Counted from the stretch's first letter, positions 1 through 9,716 are shown. The stretch: DNA of 64,000 nt from Microbacterium sp. Marseille-Q6648 (GCF_943181415.1 NZ_CALPBZ010000001.1:62001-126000); one strand, 5' to 3'. Made by a program: numbers and translations. The notes: generated from the sequence alone by a model not told the origin.

Positions 1-752
1 ACCCCGACTACGCGCAGAAGCTGGGCGTGGACATCGACTCGCTGCTTGTCTCGCAGCCCGACACGGGGGAGCAGGCGCTCGAGATCGCCGACATGCTCGT
101 GCGCTCCGGCGCGATCGACCTCGTCGTGATCGACTCCGTCGCCGCACTCGTGCCGAAGGCCGAGATCGAGGGCGAGATGGGCGACTCCCATGTCGGTCTG
201 CAAGCGCGCCTGATGTCGCAGGCGCTGCGCAAGCTGACCGGTGGGCTGAACCAGACGAACACCACCATGATCTTCATCAACCAGCTGCGCGAGAAGATCG
301 GCGTGTTCTTCGGCTCGCCCGAGACGACCGCCGGCGGCAAGGCCCTGAAGTTCTATGCGTCGGTGCGCCTCGACATCCGGCGTATCGAAACGCTCAAGGA
401 CGGCACCGAGGCGGTCGGCAACCGGACCCGCGTCAAGGTCGTGAAGAACAAGATGGCCCCGCCGTTCAAGCAGGCGGAGTTCGACATCCTCTACGGCGTC
501 GGCATCTCGCGCGAGGGCAGCCTGATCGACTTCGGCGTCGAGCACGGCATCGTGAAGAAGTCGGGCGCGTGGTACACCTACGACGGCGAGCAGCTGGGCC
601 AGGGCAAGGAGAACGCCCGCAATTTCCTGCTGAAGAACGCCGACATCGCCGCGGACATCGAATCGAAGATCAAGGTCAAGCTCGGCATCGGGCAGCCCAA
701 GGCCGTCGATGCGCCCACGAAGGACGAGCTGGCGGCGCGCCGCCCCGCGTGA
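1..752 (+). CDS. recA: RecA recombinase, 3' part (5' end outside window)
   Basis: RecA forms ATP-dependent filaments on single-stranded DNA, catalyses strand exchange in homologous recombination, and triggers LexA self-cleavage. The reading frame is open from base 3 ([10 protein letters not shown]) and runs about 250 residues to TGA at 750-752; roughly the first 100 residues, including Walker A, lie before the window. Visible hallmarks are [12 protein letters not shown], the Walker B strand [10 protein letters not shown], the L1 loop region [11 protein letters not shown], and the L2 region [22 protein letters not shown]. The C-terminal domain is normal and there is no sign of an intein in this part. 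Its stop overlaps the recX start (TGATG). Its partner regulator lexA lies at 14180-14854. Confidence 0.97.
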   Translation, partial: PDYAQKLGVDIDSLLVSQPDTGEQALEIADMLVRSGAIDLVVIDSVAALVPKAEIEGEMGDSHVGLQARLMSQALRKLTGGLNQTNTTMIFINQLREKIGVFFGSPETTAGGKALKFYASVRLDIRRIETLKDGTEAVGNRTRVKVVKNKMAPPFKQAEFDILYGVGISREGSLIDFGVEHGIVKKSGAWYTYDGEQLGQGKENARNFLLKNADIAADIESKIKVKLGIGQPKAVDAPTKDELAARRPA

Positions 753-1489
753 TGGTCCGTTTCATCGATGCGGGAGACGAGCCCGCCGACGTCGACACGG
801 CGTCCGGCGGGCCCGTCGCCCCCGTCATTCCGCTGTTCGAGCGCCGTGGGACGCAGCACGAGGCGTCCACGGCGCCGACGCGGGCTGAGGACCGGCGTCG
901 TCCACTCGCCGGCGGGGCGCGCAGAGCCCGGGAGCGTGACGAGACCGAGCGAGACGAGACCGATCGAGACGAGCCCGATCGAGACGAGGCAGCGCGCGAG
1001 GGCGCTGAGCGCGATGCGGCCGAGCGCACGCTGCTGCGAAAGCTTCGAGTCCGCTCGCTGTCGGTGCGCGAGGCGAGGTCGGTGCTCGGCGAACAGGGTC
1101 TTCCTACCGACGAGGTCGACGACGTCCTCCAGACGTTCCTCGATCGCGGCTATCTCGACGACGCTGCTCTGGCCGAGCAGCTCACCCATGCGGCCGTCGA
1201 CCGGAAGGGCCACGGCCGTCGCGTCATCGCGCAGACGCTCGCCAAGCGAGGCGTCCCGCGGGACGTCGCCGATGCCGCCCTGGAGGCGCTTCCGGACGAC
1301 GACGCCGAGCGCGCCCTGGAGTTCGCACGCTCGAAGGCGCGGTCCATGGCCTCGCTCGACGGCGACACCGCCCTGCGCCGCCTCATGGGCCAGCTCGCCC
1401 GCCGCGGCTACGGCGGTTCCGCCGCCATGTCGGCGGCGAAGCAGGCCCTCGCCGAGTACGACGAGCCGCGGCGCGTCCGCTTCGACTGA
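752..1489 (+). CDS. recX: RecX, regulator of RecA filaments
   Basis: RecX caps or inhibits RecA filaments. The ATG at 752 overlaps the recA stop, so the two are translationally coupled; the product is 245 residues. The conserved RecX three-helix repeats occupy about residues 95-240 (LRKLRVRSLSVREA, FLDRGYLDDAALAEQL, GRRVIAQTLAKRGV, RRLMGQLARRGYG). The first 90 or so residues are not conserved-looking: a charged low-complexity tract rich in R, D and E with near-perfect 4-6 residue repeats (RDETERDETDRDEPDRDE), encoded by a 12-base-like repeat near 940-990. Such N-terminal extensions are frequent in actinobacterial RecX. A frame-shifted alternative reading of this region is only a shadow. Confidence 0.93.
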   Translation: MVRFIDAGDEPADVDTASGGPVAPVIPLFERRGTQHEASTAPTRAEDRRRPLAGGARRARERDETERDETDRDEPDRDEAAREGAERDAAERTLLRKLRVRSLSVREARSVLGEQGLPTDEVDDVLQTFLDRGYLDDAALAEQLTHAAVDRKGHGRRVIAQTLAKRGVPRDVADAALEALPDDDAERALEFARSKARSMASLDGDTALRRLMGQLARRGYGGSAAMSAAKQALAEYDEPRRVRFD

Positions 1490-1518
1490 TCCCGGGGGCG
1501 GGTCCCGGCAACCGCTCG

Positions 1519-1524
1519 TAGAAT
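1519..1524 (+). promoter_or_regulatory. -10 element of miaB
   Basis: TAGAAT ends 10 bases before the ATG at 1535. With a start site 6-8 bases downstream, transcription would begin at or just before the start codon, so the mRNA would be leaderless or nearly so. There is no Shine-Dalgarno sequence before this ATG. Confidence 0.55.
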
Positions 1525-1534
1525 GGCACCCATC

Positions 1535-3085
1535 ATGTCGATGCCCTCCAGCACCCCCACGCTCATCTCGCCGTCCGCGGCGGCGACGAGCATCGACGGC
1601 CGCGCGCGCACCTACGAAGTCCGCACGTTCGGCTGCCAGATGAATGTCCACGACTCCGAGCGCCTCTCCGGTTCGCTCGAAAGCGCGGGATATGTCCGTG
1701 CCGAGAGCGGCGAAGAGGCCGACGTCGTCGTGATCAACACGTGCGCCGTCCGAGACAACGCCGCCGGCAAGCTCTACGGCACCCTCGGACACTTGAAGTC
1801 GCGCAAGGACAAGCGCGAGGGGATGCAGATCGCCGTGGGCGGCTGCATGGCCCAGATGGACAAGCAGGCGGTGCTCGACAAGGCCCCCTGGGTCGATGTC
1901 GTCTTCGGAACCCACAACATGGGTTCCCTGCCGAGCCTGCTCGAGCGCGCCCGGCACAACGGCGAGGCCGAGCTCGAGATCCTCGAAGCGCTCGAGGTCT
2001 TCCCCTCCACGCTCCCGACCAAACGCGACAGCGTCCACAGCGGATGGGTCTCGATCTCGGTCGGGTGCAACAACACCTGCACCTTCTGCATCGTCCCGAG
2101 TCTGCGCGGCAAGGAGAAGGACCGCCGTCCCGGCGACATCCTCAGCGAGATCCGCCTGCTCGTGGACGACGGCGCGCTCGAGGTCACCCTCCTCGGCCAG
2201 AACGTCAACTCCTACGGTGTGGAATTCGGTGATCGTCAGGCGTTCGGCAAGCTTCTGCGCGCCGCTGGCGAGATCGACGGACTGGAGCGCATCCGTTTCA
2301 CCAGCCCGCACCCGGCGGCCTTCACCGACGACGTCATCGACGCCATGGCCGACACCCCCGCCGTGATGCCGCAGCTGCACATGCCGCTGCAGTCCGGAAG
2401 CGACAGCGTCCTCAAGGCGATGCGCCGCTCGTATCGCAGCGATCGCTTCCTGGGGATCCTCGACCGCGTGCGCGAGCGCATCCCGCACGCCGCCATCTCG
2501 ACCGACATCATCGTGGGCTTCCCCGGAGAGACGGACGCCGACTTCGAAGACACCCTGCGCGTGGTGGAGCGGGCGCGCTTCGCGAGCGCGTTCACCTTCC
2601 AGTACTCCATCCGCGAGGGCACCCCCGCCGCCACCATGCCGGATCAGGTTCCGAAGACGGTCGTCCAGGAGCGCTACGAAAGGCTCGTGGCGTTGCAGGA
2701 GCGCATCTCGCTGGAAGAGAACCACGCCCAGCTCGGCCGCGAGGTGCACGTGCTCGTGTCGACCGGCGAGGGCAAGAAGGACGCCGAGACCCGGCGACTG
2801 ACCGGCCGGGCCGAAGACAACCGCCTCGTGCACTTCGAGGTCCCGGAGAACTCGGCCGTTCCGCGTCCCGGAGACATCGTCTCGGTCGTCGTCACCCACG
2901 CCGCGCCCTTCCACCTCCTCGCCGACGCTCCCGCGGGTCGGCCCCTGCGCATCCGCCGGACGAGGTCCGGCGACGCGTGGGATCGGGCTCAGGCGGAGTC
3001 CTGCGCGGTCCCCGCGCCCTCCGGCGGAGCGGGTGCTGCGCGCGCGGTGTCGCTCGGGCTCCCGTCGCTCCGCCTCGGCGTGTGA
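1535..3085 (+). CDS. miaB: tRNA-2-methylthio-N6-dimethylallyladenosine synthase MiaB
   Basis: Radical-SAM methylthiotransferase that converts i6A37 to ms2i6A37 in tRNAs reading UNN codons. Order of domains: UPF0004 domain with its cluster cysteines ([24 protein letters not shown]), the radical-SAM core with [11 protein letters not shown], then a TRAM domain near residues 385-460. The product is about 516 residues from ATG 1535, chosen over an in-frame ATG at 1523 because the TAGAAT -10 box overlaps the upstream one. The last 50 or so residues (after [12 protein letters not shown]) are an unconserved Arg/Ser/Ala-rich tail. The stop overlaps the GTG start of miaA, the enzyme that makes its substrate. 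Confidence 0.95.
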   Translation: MSMPSSTPTLISPSAAATSIDGRARTYEVRTFGCQMNVHDSERLSGSLESAGYVRAESGEEADVVVINTCAVRDNAAGKLYGTLGHLKSRKDKREGMQIAVGGCMAQMDKQAVLDKAPWVDVVFGTHNMGSLPSLLERARHNGEAELEILEALEVFPSTLPTKRDSVHSGWVSISVGCNNTCTFCIVPSLRGKEKDRRPGDILSEIRLLVDDGALEVTLLGQNVNSYGVEFGDRQAFGKLLRAAGEIDGLERIRFTSPHPAAFTDDVIDAMADTPAVMPQLHMPLQSGSDSVLKAMRRSYRSDRFLGILDRVRERIPHAAISTDIIVGFPGETDADFEDTLRVVERARFASAFTFQYSIREGTPAATMPDQVPKTVVQERYERLVALQERISLEENHAQLGREVHVLVSTGEGKKDAETRRLTGRAEDNRLVHFEVPENSAVPRPGDIVSVVVTHAAPFHLLADAPAGRPLRIRRTRSGDAWDRAQAESCAVPAPSGGAGAARAVSLGLPSLRLGV

Positions 3086-4029
3086 CGCACTCCGACCCGG
3101 ACGCACCTCGCCCGGTCGGCCGGCGGCTGTGGGTCGTGGTCGGCGCCACCGGCACCGGGAAGACGGCGCTCTCGCTCGACCTGGCCGAGGCCCTGGCGTC
3201 GCGAGGGATCCTCGCGGAGATCGTCAACGCCGACGCGATGCAGGTGTACCGCGGCATGGACATCGGCACCGCGAAACTCCCCGCGGCCGAGCGTCGCGGC
3301 ATCCCGCATCATCTCTTCGACGTGCTCGATGTGACGGATGAGGCCGCCGTCGCCTGGTTCCAGGATGCCGCGCGCGGCGCGATCGGCGAGGTGCACGACC
3401 GTGGTGCGGACGCCATTCTCGTCGGCGGCTCGGGTCTGTACGTGTCGAGCGTCGCGTACGACTTCCGCTTCCCCCCTCACGACGACGCCCTGCGCGCCGA
3501 GCTGGAGGCGGACCTCGAGCGCAACGGCCCGGGGGCCCTGTACGCCCGCCTCCGCGCGGTCGATCCCGCCACGGCTGAGCGTGTGGATCCACGTAACGGC
3601 CGACGCATCGTCCGGGCGCTCGAGATCCTCGCGCAGGGGTCCGCGACGCACGGCGCGGCACTGCCGGCGGCCCCGGTCCTGTGGCATGCCGACACACGCA
3701 TCATCGGGGTTGAGGTGCCCCGCGACCGACTCGTCCCGCGGCTCGACGCGCGGGTGGAGGGCATGTGGCGCGATGGGCTCGTCGATGAGGTGCGAGCTCT
3801 GCTGCCACGGGGGCTCGAGCGGGGCGTGACGGCACGGCGCGCCATCGGCTACGCCCAGGCGCTGGCACAGCTCGAAGGCCGGCTCACCGAGGCCGAGGCC
3901 GTCGCCGAGACCCAGGCCCTGACGCGTCGCTACGCCCGGCGCCAGGTCTCGTGGTTCCGGCGATACGCCGAGATCCGGTGGGTGGAACCGGGCGCGGATG
4001 CCGGGACCCTGGCAGACTCGGCGCCATGA
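3082..4029 (+). CDS. miaA: tRNA dimethylallyltransferase MiaA
   Basis: Transfers a dimethylallyl group from DMAPP to N6 of A37 in tRNA, the step before MiaB. The product is 315 residues, a normal length. It shows the P-loop GATGTGKT near residue 18, the conserved [18 protein letters not shown] segment (the usual D-S-x-Q-x-Y reads D-A-M-Q-V-Y, as in many Actinobacteria), [15 protein letters not shown], and RRAIGYAQ with the C-terminal [13 protein letters not shown]. The GTG at 3082 is preferred because it overlaps the miaB TGA (GTGA) and places the protein start just before the P-loop strand; the frame is open further upstream but inside miaB. Confidence 0.95.
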   Translation: MTHSDPDAPRPVGRRLWVVVGATGTGKTALSLDLAEALASRGILAEIVNADAMQVYRGMDIGTAKLPAAERRGIPHHLFDVLDVTDEAAVAWFQDAARGAIGEVHDRGADAILVGGSGLYVSSVAYDFRFPPHDDALRAELEADLERNGPGALYARLRAVDPATAERVDPRNGRRIVRALEILAQGSATHGAALPAAPVLWHADTRIIGVEVPRDRLVPRLDARVEGMWRDGLVDEVRALLPRGLERGVTARRAIGYAQALAQLEGRLTEAEAVAETQALTRRYARRQVSWFRRYAEIRWVEPGADAGTLADSAP

Positions 4030-4448
4030 CTGTCGAGATCCGACCCTTCCACGTCGCCGAGACCGAGGCCGTCGTCGCACTCTGGCACGCCGTCGGGCTC
4101 ACCCGCCCCTGGAACAATCCGCACCAGGACATCAGCCGCAAGCTGACGGTGCAGCCCGAGCTCTTCCTCGTCGCCGTCGCCGATGGCGAGATCGTGGGGA
4201 CGGTGATGGCCGGCTACGACGGGCACCGCGGCTGGCTCTACTACCTCGCGAGCGACCCGTCACGTCGCGGCCAGGGGATCGGGCGGCGCCTCGTCGAGGA
4301 GGCCGAGGAGCGGCTGCTCGCGCTCGGCTGCCCGAAGGTGCAGCTCATGGTGAGGCCCGACAACGGCATCGCCCAGGGGTTCTACGAGTCGCTCGACTAC
4401 GTCCCCTTCGAGGTATGGGCGACCGGGAAGCGGCTGATCGCCGACTGA
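4026..4448 (+). CDS. GNAT-family acetyltransferase, YpeA type
   Basis: A 140-residue single-domain GNAT acetyltransferase. The acetyl-CoA loop reads [15 protein letters not shown] (motif A) and is followed by a C-terminal [13 protein letters not shown] strand-helix typical of the family. It resembles the YpeA group, whose substrate is unknown. The ATG overlaps the miaA stop (ATGA), so it is the last gene of a miaB-miaA-GNAT unit. An activity on tRNA or on a ribosomal protein would fit the neighbours, but nothing in the sequence shows this. Confidence 0.82.
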   Translation: MTVEIRPFHVAETEAVVALWHAVGLTRPWNNPHQDISRKLTVQPELFLVAVADGEIVGTVMAGYDGHRGWLYYLASDPSRRGQGIGRRLVEEAEERLLALGCPKVQLMVRPDNGIAQGFYESLDYVPFEVWATGKRLIAD

Positions 4449-4475
4449 GGCCGAGGGCTCCTCGCGCCCCGCCCG

Positions 4476-4481
4476 TAGACT
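4476..4481 (+). promoter_or_regulatory. -10 element of dapF
   Basis: TAGACT with exactly 6 bases to the ATG at 4488. This predicts a leaderless dapF mRNA. There is no recognisable ribosome-binding site. Confidence 0.6.
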
Positions 4482-4487
4482 GGGACG

Positions 4488-5360
4488 ATGCCGCAGACGA
4501 TCGCGTTCACCAAAGGCCACGGCACCGGCAACGACTTCGTGATCATCCCCGATGCGGACGGCGAACTCGACCTGACCGACGACCAGGTGGCGATCCTCTG
4601 CGACCGTCGATTCGGCATCGGCGGCGACGGCATCCTGCGCGTCGTCCGCTCGGCGGCGATCGACGAGGGCGCGCACGCGGCCGAGCTCGGCGCGGAGTGG
4701 TTCATGGACTACCGCAACGCCGACGGCTCCCGCGCCGAGATGTGCGGGAACGGCGTCCGGGTGTTCGTGCGCTACCTGCTCGAGGCGGGGTGGGCGACGC
4801 TCGGCGACGCGCCGCTGGCGATCGGCACGCGCGCCGGCGTCAAGGCGGTCACCTCGAGCGATCTCGGCTTCGAGGTGGACCTCGGCCCGTGGCGGGTGGA
4901 GCCGGGCGACGTCCTCGTGCGGGCCAAGGGCATCGGCGCGCCGCGACCGGGGCTGGGCATCGACGTGGGCAACCCGCACGTCGTCGTGGCGCTGCCCGAC
5001 GAGCGCGAACTCGAGGCGCTCGATCTCACCGCGCTGCCCCAGCTGCATCCCGAGCCGCCCGCCGGCGCGAACGTGGAGTTCGTCGTGCCGAGCGACCCGC
5101 TCGTCCGGGACGGCGTCGGGCTGATCCGCATGCGCGTGTTCGAGCGCGGCGTCGGTGAGACGCTGTCGTGCGGCACGGGTGTGGCCGCGGCCGCGCTGGC
5201 CGTGCGCGAGTGGGCCGGTGCCGCCGCGCCCGACCGCTGGAGCGTGGACGTCCCGGGTGGCACGCTCGGGGTGCGGATGCCTGAGGTCGACGGCGAGCGC
5301 CATGTGCTGCTGTCGGGCCCGGCCACCCTGGTGTACTCGGGGCAGGTCGCCCTCGCCTGA
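4488..5360 (+). CDS. dapF: Diaminopimelate epimerase
   Basis: Interconverts LL- and meso-diaminopimelate for lysine and peptidoglycan synthesis, without cofactor, using two cysteines. Both are present: the N-terminal motif [10 protein letters not shown] (about residue 86) and the C-terminal [10 protein letters not shown] (about residue 226). The opening [12 protein letters not shown] is the family signature. The length of 290 residues is normal. It is expressed alone from a leaderless promoter and converges on the methyltransferase gene, with only 6 bases between the stops and no clear terminator. Confidence 0.96.
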   Translation: MPQTIAFTKGHGTGNDFVIIPDADGELDLTDDQVAILCDRRFGIGGDGILRVVRSAAIDEGAHAAELGAEWFMDYRNADGSRAEMCGNGVRVFVRYLLEAGWATLGDAPLAIGTRAGVKAVTSSDLGFEVDLGPWRVEPGDVLVRAKGIGAPRPGLGIDVGNPHVVVALPDERELEALDLTALPQLHPEPPAGANVEFVVPSDPLVRDGVGLIRMRVFERGVGETLSCGTGVAAAALAVREWAGAAAPDRWSVDVPGGTLGVRMPEVDGERHVLLSGPATLVYSGQVALA

Positions 5361-5366
5361 TCGGAC

Positions 5367-6008
5367 TCAGGGGAGGGGGATGGCCGCCGTCGGCGGCGTG
5401 CCGTGCCTGCGCACTTTGAGAACGCGGAATCCGCGGCCCGTAGCGGCACGGTGCACGCTGTACCCCCGGTCGAACGTCGCGGCGAGCCAGCGCTGCAGGG
5501 AGTCCGAGCCGAGGTTTCTCTGGACGACGAGCCACGCGTCTGACCGCTCGTCCAACCGGGGGATCCACTGCTCCATGAGTCCGTGGAGGACGTTCTTGCC
5601 GACCCGGATGGGCGGGTTGGACCGGATGGTGCGGAAGACGACGTCCCCGGGAACATCCGACGGGAGCGCGGCGTTGATGTTCTGCAGACCCAGAGCATCG
5701 GCGTTGCGGCGCACGAGGTCCAGCGCGCGCTCGTTGACGTCGACGGCCCACACGGTCGCGTGCGGCGCATCCATCGCGAGGGTCAGCGCGATGGGCCCCC
5801 ACCCGCAGCCGAGGTCCAGCAGGTTGCCGCCCGGTGGCGGGGGAGGGGTGTTGGCCAGCAGAACGGCCGTGCCGTCATCCACGTGCGCCGGACTGAAGAC
5901 CCCGCCCGCGGTCGTCACCTCGAGGTCGCGGCCGGCGAGGGTCACCCGGATACGACGGAGGTTCTCAGCGCTGGCGGGCGACGCGCTGAAGTAGTGGTCC
6001 TCCCCCAT
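5367..6008 (-). CDS. RsmC-like class I SAM-dependent methyltransferase
   Basis: A 213-residue methyltransferase. SAM motif I is LLDLGCGWGPIALTLA, followed by the acidic residue of motif II in WAVDVNERAL. The catalytic motif is SNPPIRVGK, the NPP[F/Y/I] type seen in guanine-N2 RNA methyltransferases of the RsmC/RlmG kind. It has only the catalytic half of E. coli RsmC, the usual form in Actinobacteria. The ATG at 6008 is supported by a TACGCT -10 box 8 bases upstream (leaderless). Probable target is rRNA, inferred from the family alone. Confidence 0.85.
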   Translation of the reverse strand: MGEDHYFSASPASAENLRRIRVTLAGRDLEVTTAGGVFSPAHVDDGTAVLLANTPPPPPGGNLLDLGCGWGPIALTLAMDAPHATVWAVDVNERALDLVRRNADALGLQNINAALPSDVPGDVVFRTIRSNPPIRVGKNVLHGLMEQWIPRLDERSDAWLVVQRNLGSDSLQRWLAATFDRGYSVHRAATGRGFRVLKVRRHGTPPTAAIPLP

Positions 6009-6049
6009 GGCTGTCGAGCGTAGCGGAGGACCGCCCGGACCCGGGAGCG

Positions 6050-6104
6050 TAGAGTTTACGGATGCTTCACCCGGCGCACGCCGGGCGCGGCGCCGGTGAA
6101 AGGA
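6050..6104 (+). promoter_or_regulatory. hflX promoter and hairpin leader
   Basis: A -10 box TAGAGT sits at 6050-6055. The leader of about 45 bases then offers two mutually exclusive hairpins: CCCGGCG with CGCCGGG (6070-6084), or an outer stem in which TTCACC-GGCG (from 6066) pairs with CGCCGGTGAA (6091-6100), with one bulged C. The second stem ends in the ribosome-binding sequence GAAAGGAA. Promoter is probable; a regulatory role for the hairpins is an inference. Confidence 0.5.
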
Positions 6105-6108
6105 ACAC

Positions 6109-7659
6109 ATGACCGACACGACCACTCCGGGAAGCACCGACGAGACGCCGGTGGACCCGGTGGATCGCGTGCTCTCACGCGCCCAGGCGCGATCGGAACG
6201 GCGCGTCAGCACGTTCACCGACCGCGGGTCCGACCGCGGCATGGGCGCGGCGCAGGCGCTGCAGGATGCCGCGACCATCGGTGCCGGCGACTCCGACGGC
6301 GAGCAGTGGGACCGTGAGGAGCGAGCGGCGCTGCGCCGCGTTCCCGGGCTCTCCACCGAGCTCGAGGACGTCACCGAGGTCGAGTACCGGCAGCTGCGGC
6401 TCGAGAACGTCGTGCTCGTCGGCGTGCACCCCCAGGGTGCGCAGGAGGACGCCGAGAACTCGCTGCGCGAGCTCGCCGCGCTGTCCGAGACCGCAGGAGC
6501 GGTGGTGCTCGACGGCGTGCTGCAGCGGCGGCCCCACCCCGACCCCGCCACCTACGTCGGCCGCGGGAAGGCCGAAGAGCTCCGCGACATCGTCGCCGCC
6601 GTCGGCGCCGACACCGTCATCGCCGACACCGAGCTGGCCCCCAGCCAGCGCCGTGCTCTGGAGGACGTCGTGAAGGTGAAGGTCATCGACCGCACCACGG
6701 TGATCCTCGACATCTTCAGCCAGCACGCCAAGAGCCGCGAGGGCAAGGCCCAGGTCGAGCTCGCGCAGCTGGAGTACCTCCTGCCGCGCCTGCGCGGCTG
6801 GGGTGACTCGATGAGCCGTCAGGCCGGTGGCCAGGTCGGTGCGGGCGGCGCGGGAATGGGCTCGCGCGGTCCCGGTGAGACGAAGATCGAGCTGGACCGC
6901 CGCCGCATCCGCACCCGCATGGCGCAGCTGCGACGGCAGATCCGCGATTTCGCCCCCGCCCGCGATGCCAAGCGCGCCGAGCGCAAGCGCAACACGATCC
7001 CGTCGGTCGCCATCGCCGGTTACACCAACGCGGGCAAGTCCAGCCTGCTGAACCGGCTCACCAGCGCCGGCGTCCTCGTCGAGAACGCTCTGTTCGCCAC
7101 GCTCGACGCGACGGTGCGGCGCACCGAGACCGAGGACGGCCGCATCTTCACCCTCACCGACACGGTCGGCTTCGTGCGCAACCTCCCGCACCAGCTGGTC
7201 GAGGCGTTCCGATCGACGCTCGAAGAGGTCGGCCAGGCCGACGTCATCGTCCACGTGGTCGACGGCTCGCACCCGGATCCCGCTGCGCAGCTGGCCACGG
7301 TCCGCGACGTCATCGGCGACGTGGGCGCACGCGACATCCCCGAGATCGTCGTCTTCAACAAGGCCGATCTCGTCGACGACGACACGCGGCTGCTGCTGCG
7401 CGGACTCGAGCCGCGTGCGGTGTTCGTGTCGTCGCGCACCGGTGAGGGCGTGGCCGAGCTGAGGGCTGCGGTCGAGGCGGCCCTGCCGATGCCGGCCGTC
7501 GAGGTGAACGCACTCGTGCCGTACGAGCGCGGCGACCTCGTCTCCGCGGTGCACGAGCAGGGGATCATCGTCTCGCAGGAGCACGAGGAGACGGGCACCG
7601 CCATCCACGCGCACGTGTCGGAGCACCTCGCGGCCCGCCTGGGCGACTACCTCCGCTGA
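6109..7659 (+). CDS. hflX: GTPase HflX, ribosome-associated
   Basis: HflX is a GTPase that binds 50S subunits and splits stalled or hibernating ribosomes under stress. The product is 516 residues. An N-terminal HflX domain (about 115-300, TYVGRGKAEEL, GPGETKIELDRRRI) precedes the G domain: G1 GYTNAGKSSLLN, G2/Thr region ATLDATVRR, G3 DTVGFVRNLP, G4 NKADL. The first 100 residues are a variable actinobacterial extension. A ribosome-binding site GAAAGGAA lies 5-10 bases before the ATG. It converges on the S9 peptidase gene with a gap of only 15 bases. Confidence 0.95.
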   Translation: MTDTTTPGSTDETPVDPVDRVLSRAQARSERRVSTFTDRGSDRGMGAAQALQDAATIGAGDSDGEQWDREERAALRRVPGLSTELEDVTEVEYRQLRLENVVLVGVHPQGAQEDAENSLRELAALSETAGAVVLDGVLQRRPHPDPATYVGRGKAEELRDIVAAVGADTVIADTELAPSQRRALEDVVKVKVIDRTTVILDIFSQHAKSREGKAQVELAQLEYLLPRLRGWGDSMSRQAGGQVGAGGAGMGSRGPGETKIELDRRRIRTRMAQLRRQIRDFAPARDAKRAERKRNTIPSVAIAGYTNAGKSSLLNRLTSAGVLVENALFATLDATVRRTETEDGRIFTLTDTVGFVRNLPHQLVEAFRSTLEEVGQADVIVHVVDGSHPDPAAQLATVRDVIGDVGARDIPEIVVFNKADLVDDDTRLLLRGLEPRAVFVSSRTGEGVAELRAAVEAALPMPAVEVNALVPYERGDLVSAVHEQGIIVSQEHEETGTAIHAHVSEHLAARLGDYLR

Positions 7660-7674
7660 CAGAGCGTCGCCGGC

Positions 7675-9585
7675 TCACTCCAGGTCGAGCGGCGTGATGC
7701 CCTCGGGTGCGAACCCCAGCACCTGCCCGAGGAACGACACCTCCGCCTCGAGAGTCGCGACGATCGTCTCGGCTCGCCGGAAGCCGTGCCCCTCGCCCTC
7801 GAACGCGAGGTACGCGTGGGGCACCCCGTTGGCCGCGAGCGCGTCGCGCACCGCTTCGGACTGCGATGGCGGCACCACCTCGTCCTCGAGCCCCTGCTCG
7901 ATGAGCATCGGCGTGGTGAAGCCACTCAGGTGGGACAGCGGCGAGCGCTCCCGGTACGTGGCCTCCGCCTCCGGCAGGGGCCCGACCATCCCGTCGAGGT
8001 AGTGGGCTTCGAAATCGTGCGTGTCCTCGGCGAGACGCAGCAGATCGGCCACCCCGTAGCGGCTGATCCCCGCGGCGAAGACATCCGATCGTGACAGCGC
8101 GCACAGGACCGTCCACCCGCCGGCCGAACCTCCCGCGATCGCGATGCGTTCCGGATCGGCGGCGCCGTCGGCCGCGAGCCCTCGTGCGGCGGCGACGACG
8201 TCGTCGACGTCCACGACCCCCCACTGACCGAGCAGCCGCTCACGGTAGGCGCGGCCGTAGCCGCTGGAGCCGCCGTAGTTGACGTCGAGGACCCCGATTC
8301 CGCGGCTGGTGAGGTAGGCGATCTTCGCGGACGGCCCGCCCCCCACATGGCCGGTCGGGCCGCCGTGCACGAACAGCACGTAGGGCGGTCGCTCGTCCGC
8401 CGGGCCGACCACGTCGGGGTTGGTCGGGGCGTAGGCGAACGCGTGCACGTCGCCATGCGGGCCGGCGTAGGTGACGGATCGGGGCACCGGCATCCATTCC
8501 TCACCCCACGGTGTCTCGTCGCCGCGCACGGCGACCGCATGCTCGGGCGCGTCGACGTCGACCACCCACAGGCCCGAGGGCGCCCACCGGCTCGAGCCTG
8601 AGACGAGGACGCGCGTTCCGGCGGTGTCTTCGATGTTGGCGCCCGCCACCACGGGAGTGTTCAGGATGCCGGTCGTGCCGGCGCGCGGGTCGACGACGAC
8701 GATCTCGTCCGACCCGTCGGTGCGCACCGCGACGACGCGGCCGTCATCGAGCAGCCCATGCCACCGCATGCCGAGCGACCACAGCGGGCCGCCGGTGTCG
8801 GCGTCGGCGGGGGCGAGCTCCTCGGACAGGAGGTCGGCGGTGAGGCGGAGCCGGCGCAGATTCCACCGGCCGGTCGGATCGTCGACGTACACGAGATCCT
8901 CGGCGTCGAGCCACGTCGGCTGCAACGGGGCGGTGGCGCCCCCGGCCGCGGTCGTCCACTCCGACACCGTCCCGTCGGCGAGCCGGCCGACCCGCAGTTG
9001 CGTGCGGTCCCAGGGCATGGCGGGGTGGTCCCACGCGACCCACGCCAGGTGGGAGCCGCCGGGCGAGAGGGCCGGCTGGGCGAGGAAGTCGCTGTCGCCC
9101 ACGAGGTCACGGACCTCACCGGTGCCGTCCATCGGGATCGAGACGATGTGGCGGCGCGGGCCGCCGTGGCCGGTGTGCACTTCGCGCACCGCGAGGAGCG
9201 TGTCCTCCTGGAACACCAGACCGCCGTACCGTGCGGTGGGATCGGCGGGTGTGAGGGCCCGCGGCGCCTCGCCGGGTGTCATCGCCCACACCCGCTGGTC
9301 GGTCTTCTCGACGAAGACGAGCTCGCCGCCGGCCGCCGACCACGCGCCGCCGCCGTACTCGTGCACGCGGGAGCGGGCGTTCCACGGCGCCGGCAGCAGC
9401 TCGGCTGTCGTTCCGTCGACGCGCCGCCGCCGCACGGTCGTGCGACCGCCTTCGGAGGGGACCGTCTCGCCCCACCAGACCTCGTCCCCGGCGAAGCGGG
9501 CGCCCTCGAGGCGCGGCGACGCCTGCGCGACGTCGGCGGCCGAGATCGGCGAGGGCCAGGATCCGTAGGGGAGTGCGATCGGCAT
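7675..9585 (-). CDS. S9 family prolyl-oligopeptidase-like serine peptidase
   Basis: A 636-residue cytoplasmic peptidase without signal peptide. Residues 1-370 have the repeating strands of a beta-propeller cap (HEYGGGAWS, GSHLAWVAWDHP, WNLRRL). The alpha/beta-hydrolase domain follows, with oxyanion segment FVHGGPTGH, nucleophile elbow GGSAGG (about residue 475), acid in EQGLEDEVVPP and the histidine in EGEGHGFR. This is the dipeptidyl/acylaminoacyl-peptidase type (S9C). It is transcribed alone; TAGCGT lies exactly 6 bases before the ATG, so the message should be leaderless. Substrates cannot be told from sequence. Confidence 0.9.
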   Translation of the reverse strand: MPIALPYGSWPSPISAADVAQASPRLEGARFAGDEVWWGETVPSEGGRTTVRRRRVDGTTAELLPAPWNARSRVHEYGGGAWSAAGGELVFVEKTDQRVWAMTPGEAPRALTPADPTARYGGLVFQEDTLLAVREVHTGHGGPRRHIVSIPMDGTGEVRDLVGDSDFLAQPALSPGGSHLAWVAWDHPAMPWDRTQLRVGRLADGTVSEWTTAAGGATAPLQPTWLDAEDLVYVDDPTGRWNLRRLRLTADLLSEELAPADADTGGPLWSLGMRWHGLLDDGRVVAVRTDGSDEIVVVDPRAGTTGILNTPVVAGANIEDTAGTRVLVSGSSRWAPSGLWVVDVDAPEHAVAVRGDETPWGEEWMPVPRSVTYAGPHGDVHAFAYAPTNPDVVGPADERPPYVLFVHGGPTGHVGGGPSAKIAYLTSRGIGVLDVNYGGSSGYGRAYRERLLGQWGVVDVDDVVAAARGLAADGAADPERIAIAGGSAGGWTVLCALSRSDVFAAGISRYGVADLLRLAEDTHDFEAHYLDGMVGPLPEAEATYRERSPLSHLSGFTTPMLIEQGLEDEVVPPSQSEAVRDALAANGVPHAYLAFEGEGHGFRRAETIVATLEAEVSFLGQVLGFAPEGITPLDLE

Positions 9586-9615
9586 GCGTCAACGCTACGC
9601 CGCGTCGTCACCATG

Positions 9616-9644
9616 CGGCATCCCGCGGCATCCCTCGGCATCCC
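9616..9644 (+). repeat. Three 9-base direct repeats at 10-base period
   Basis: CGGCATCCC occurs at 9616, 9626 and 9636, giving three exact copies on one face of the helix, between the S9 peptidase promoter and the metF promoter. It could be a binding array for a regulator of either gene. The core GGCATCC is, however, very common across the whole window, so chance plus compositional bias is a real alternative. Confidence 0.6.
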
Positions 9645-9716
9645 GACGGCTCGCGGGCGGCGCCGGCCGAGGACGCAACAGACCGTCATACGCCTCACCA
9701 CCCCCGGATGCTCCGT

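Noticed and set aside
578-3106. An 842-codon minus-strand frame across recX and miaB
   Set aside because: Antisense shadow of two clearly recognisable genes; no domain or start signal.
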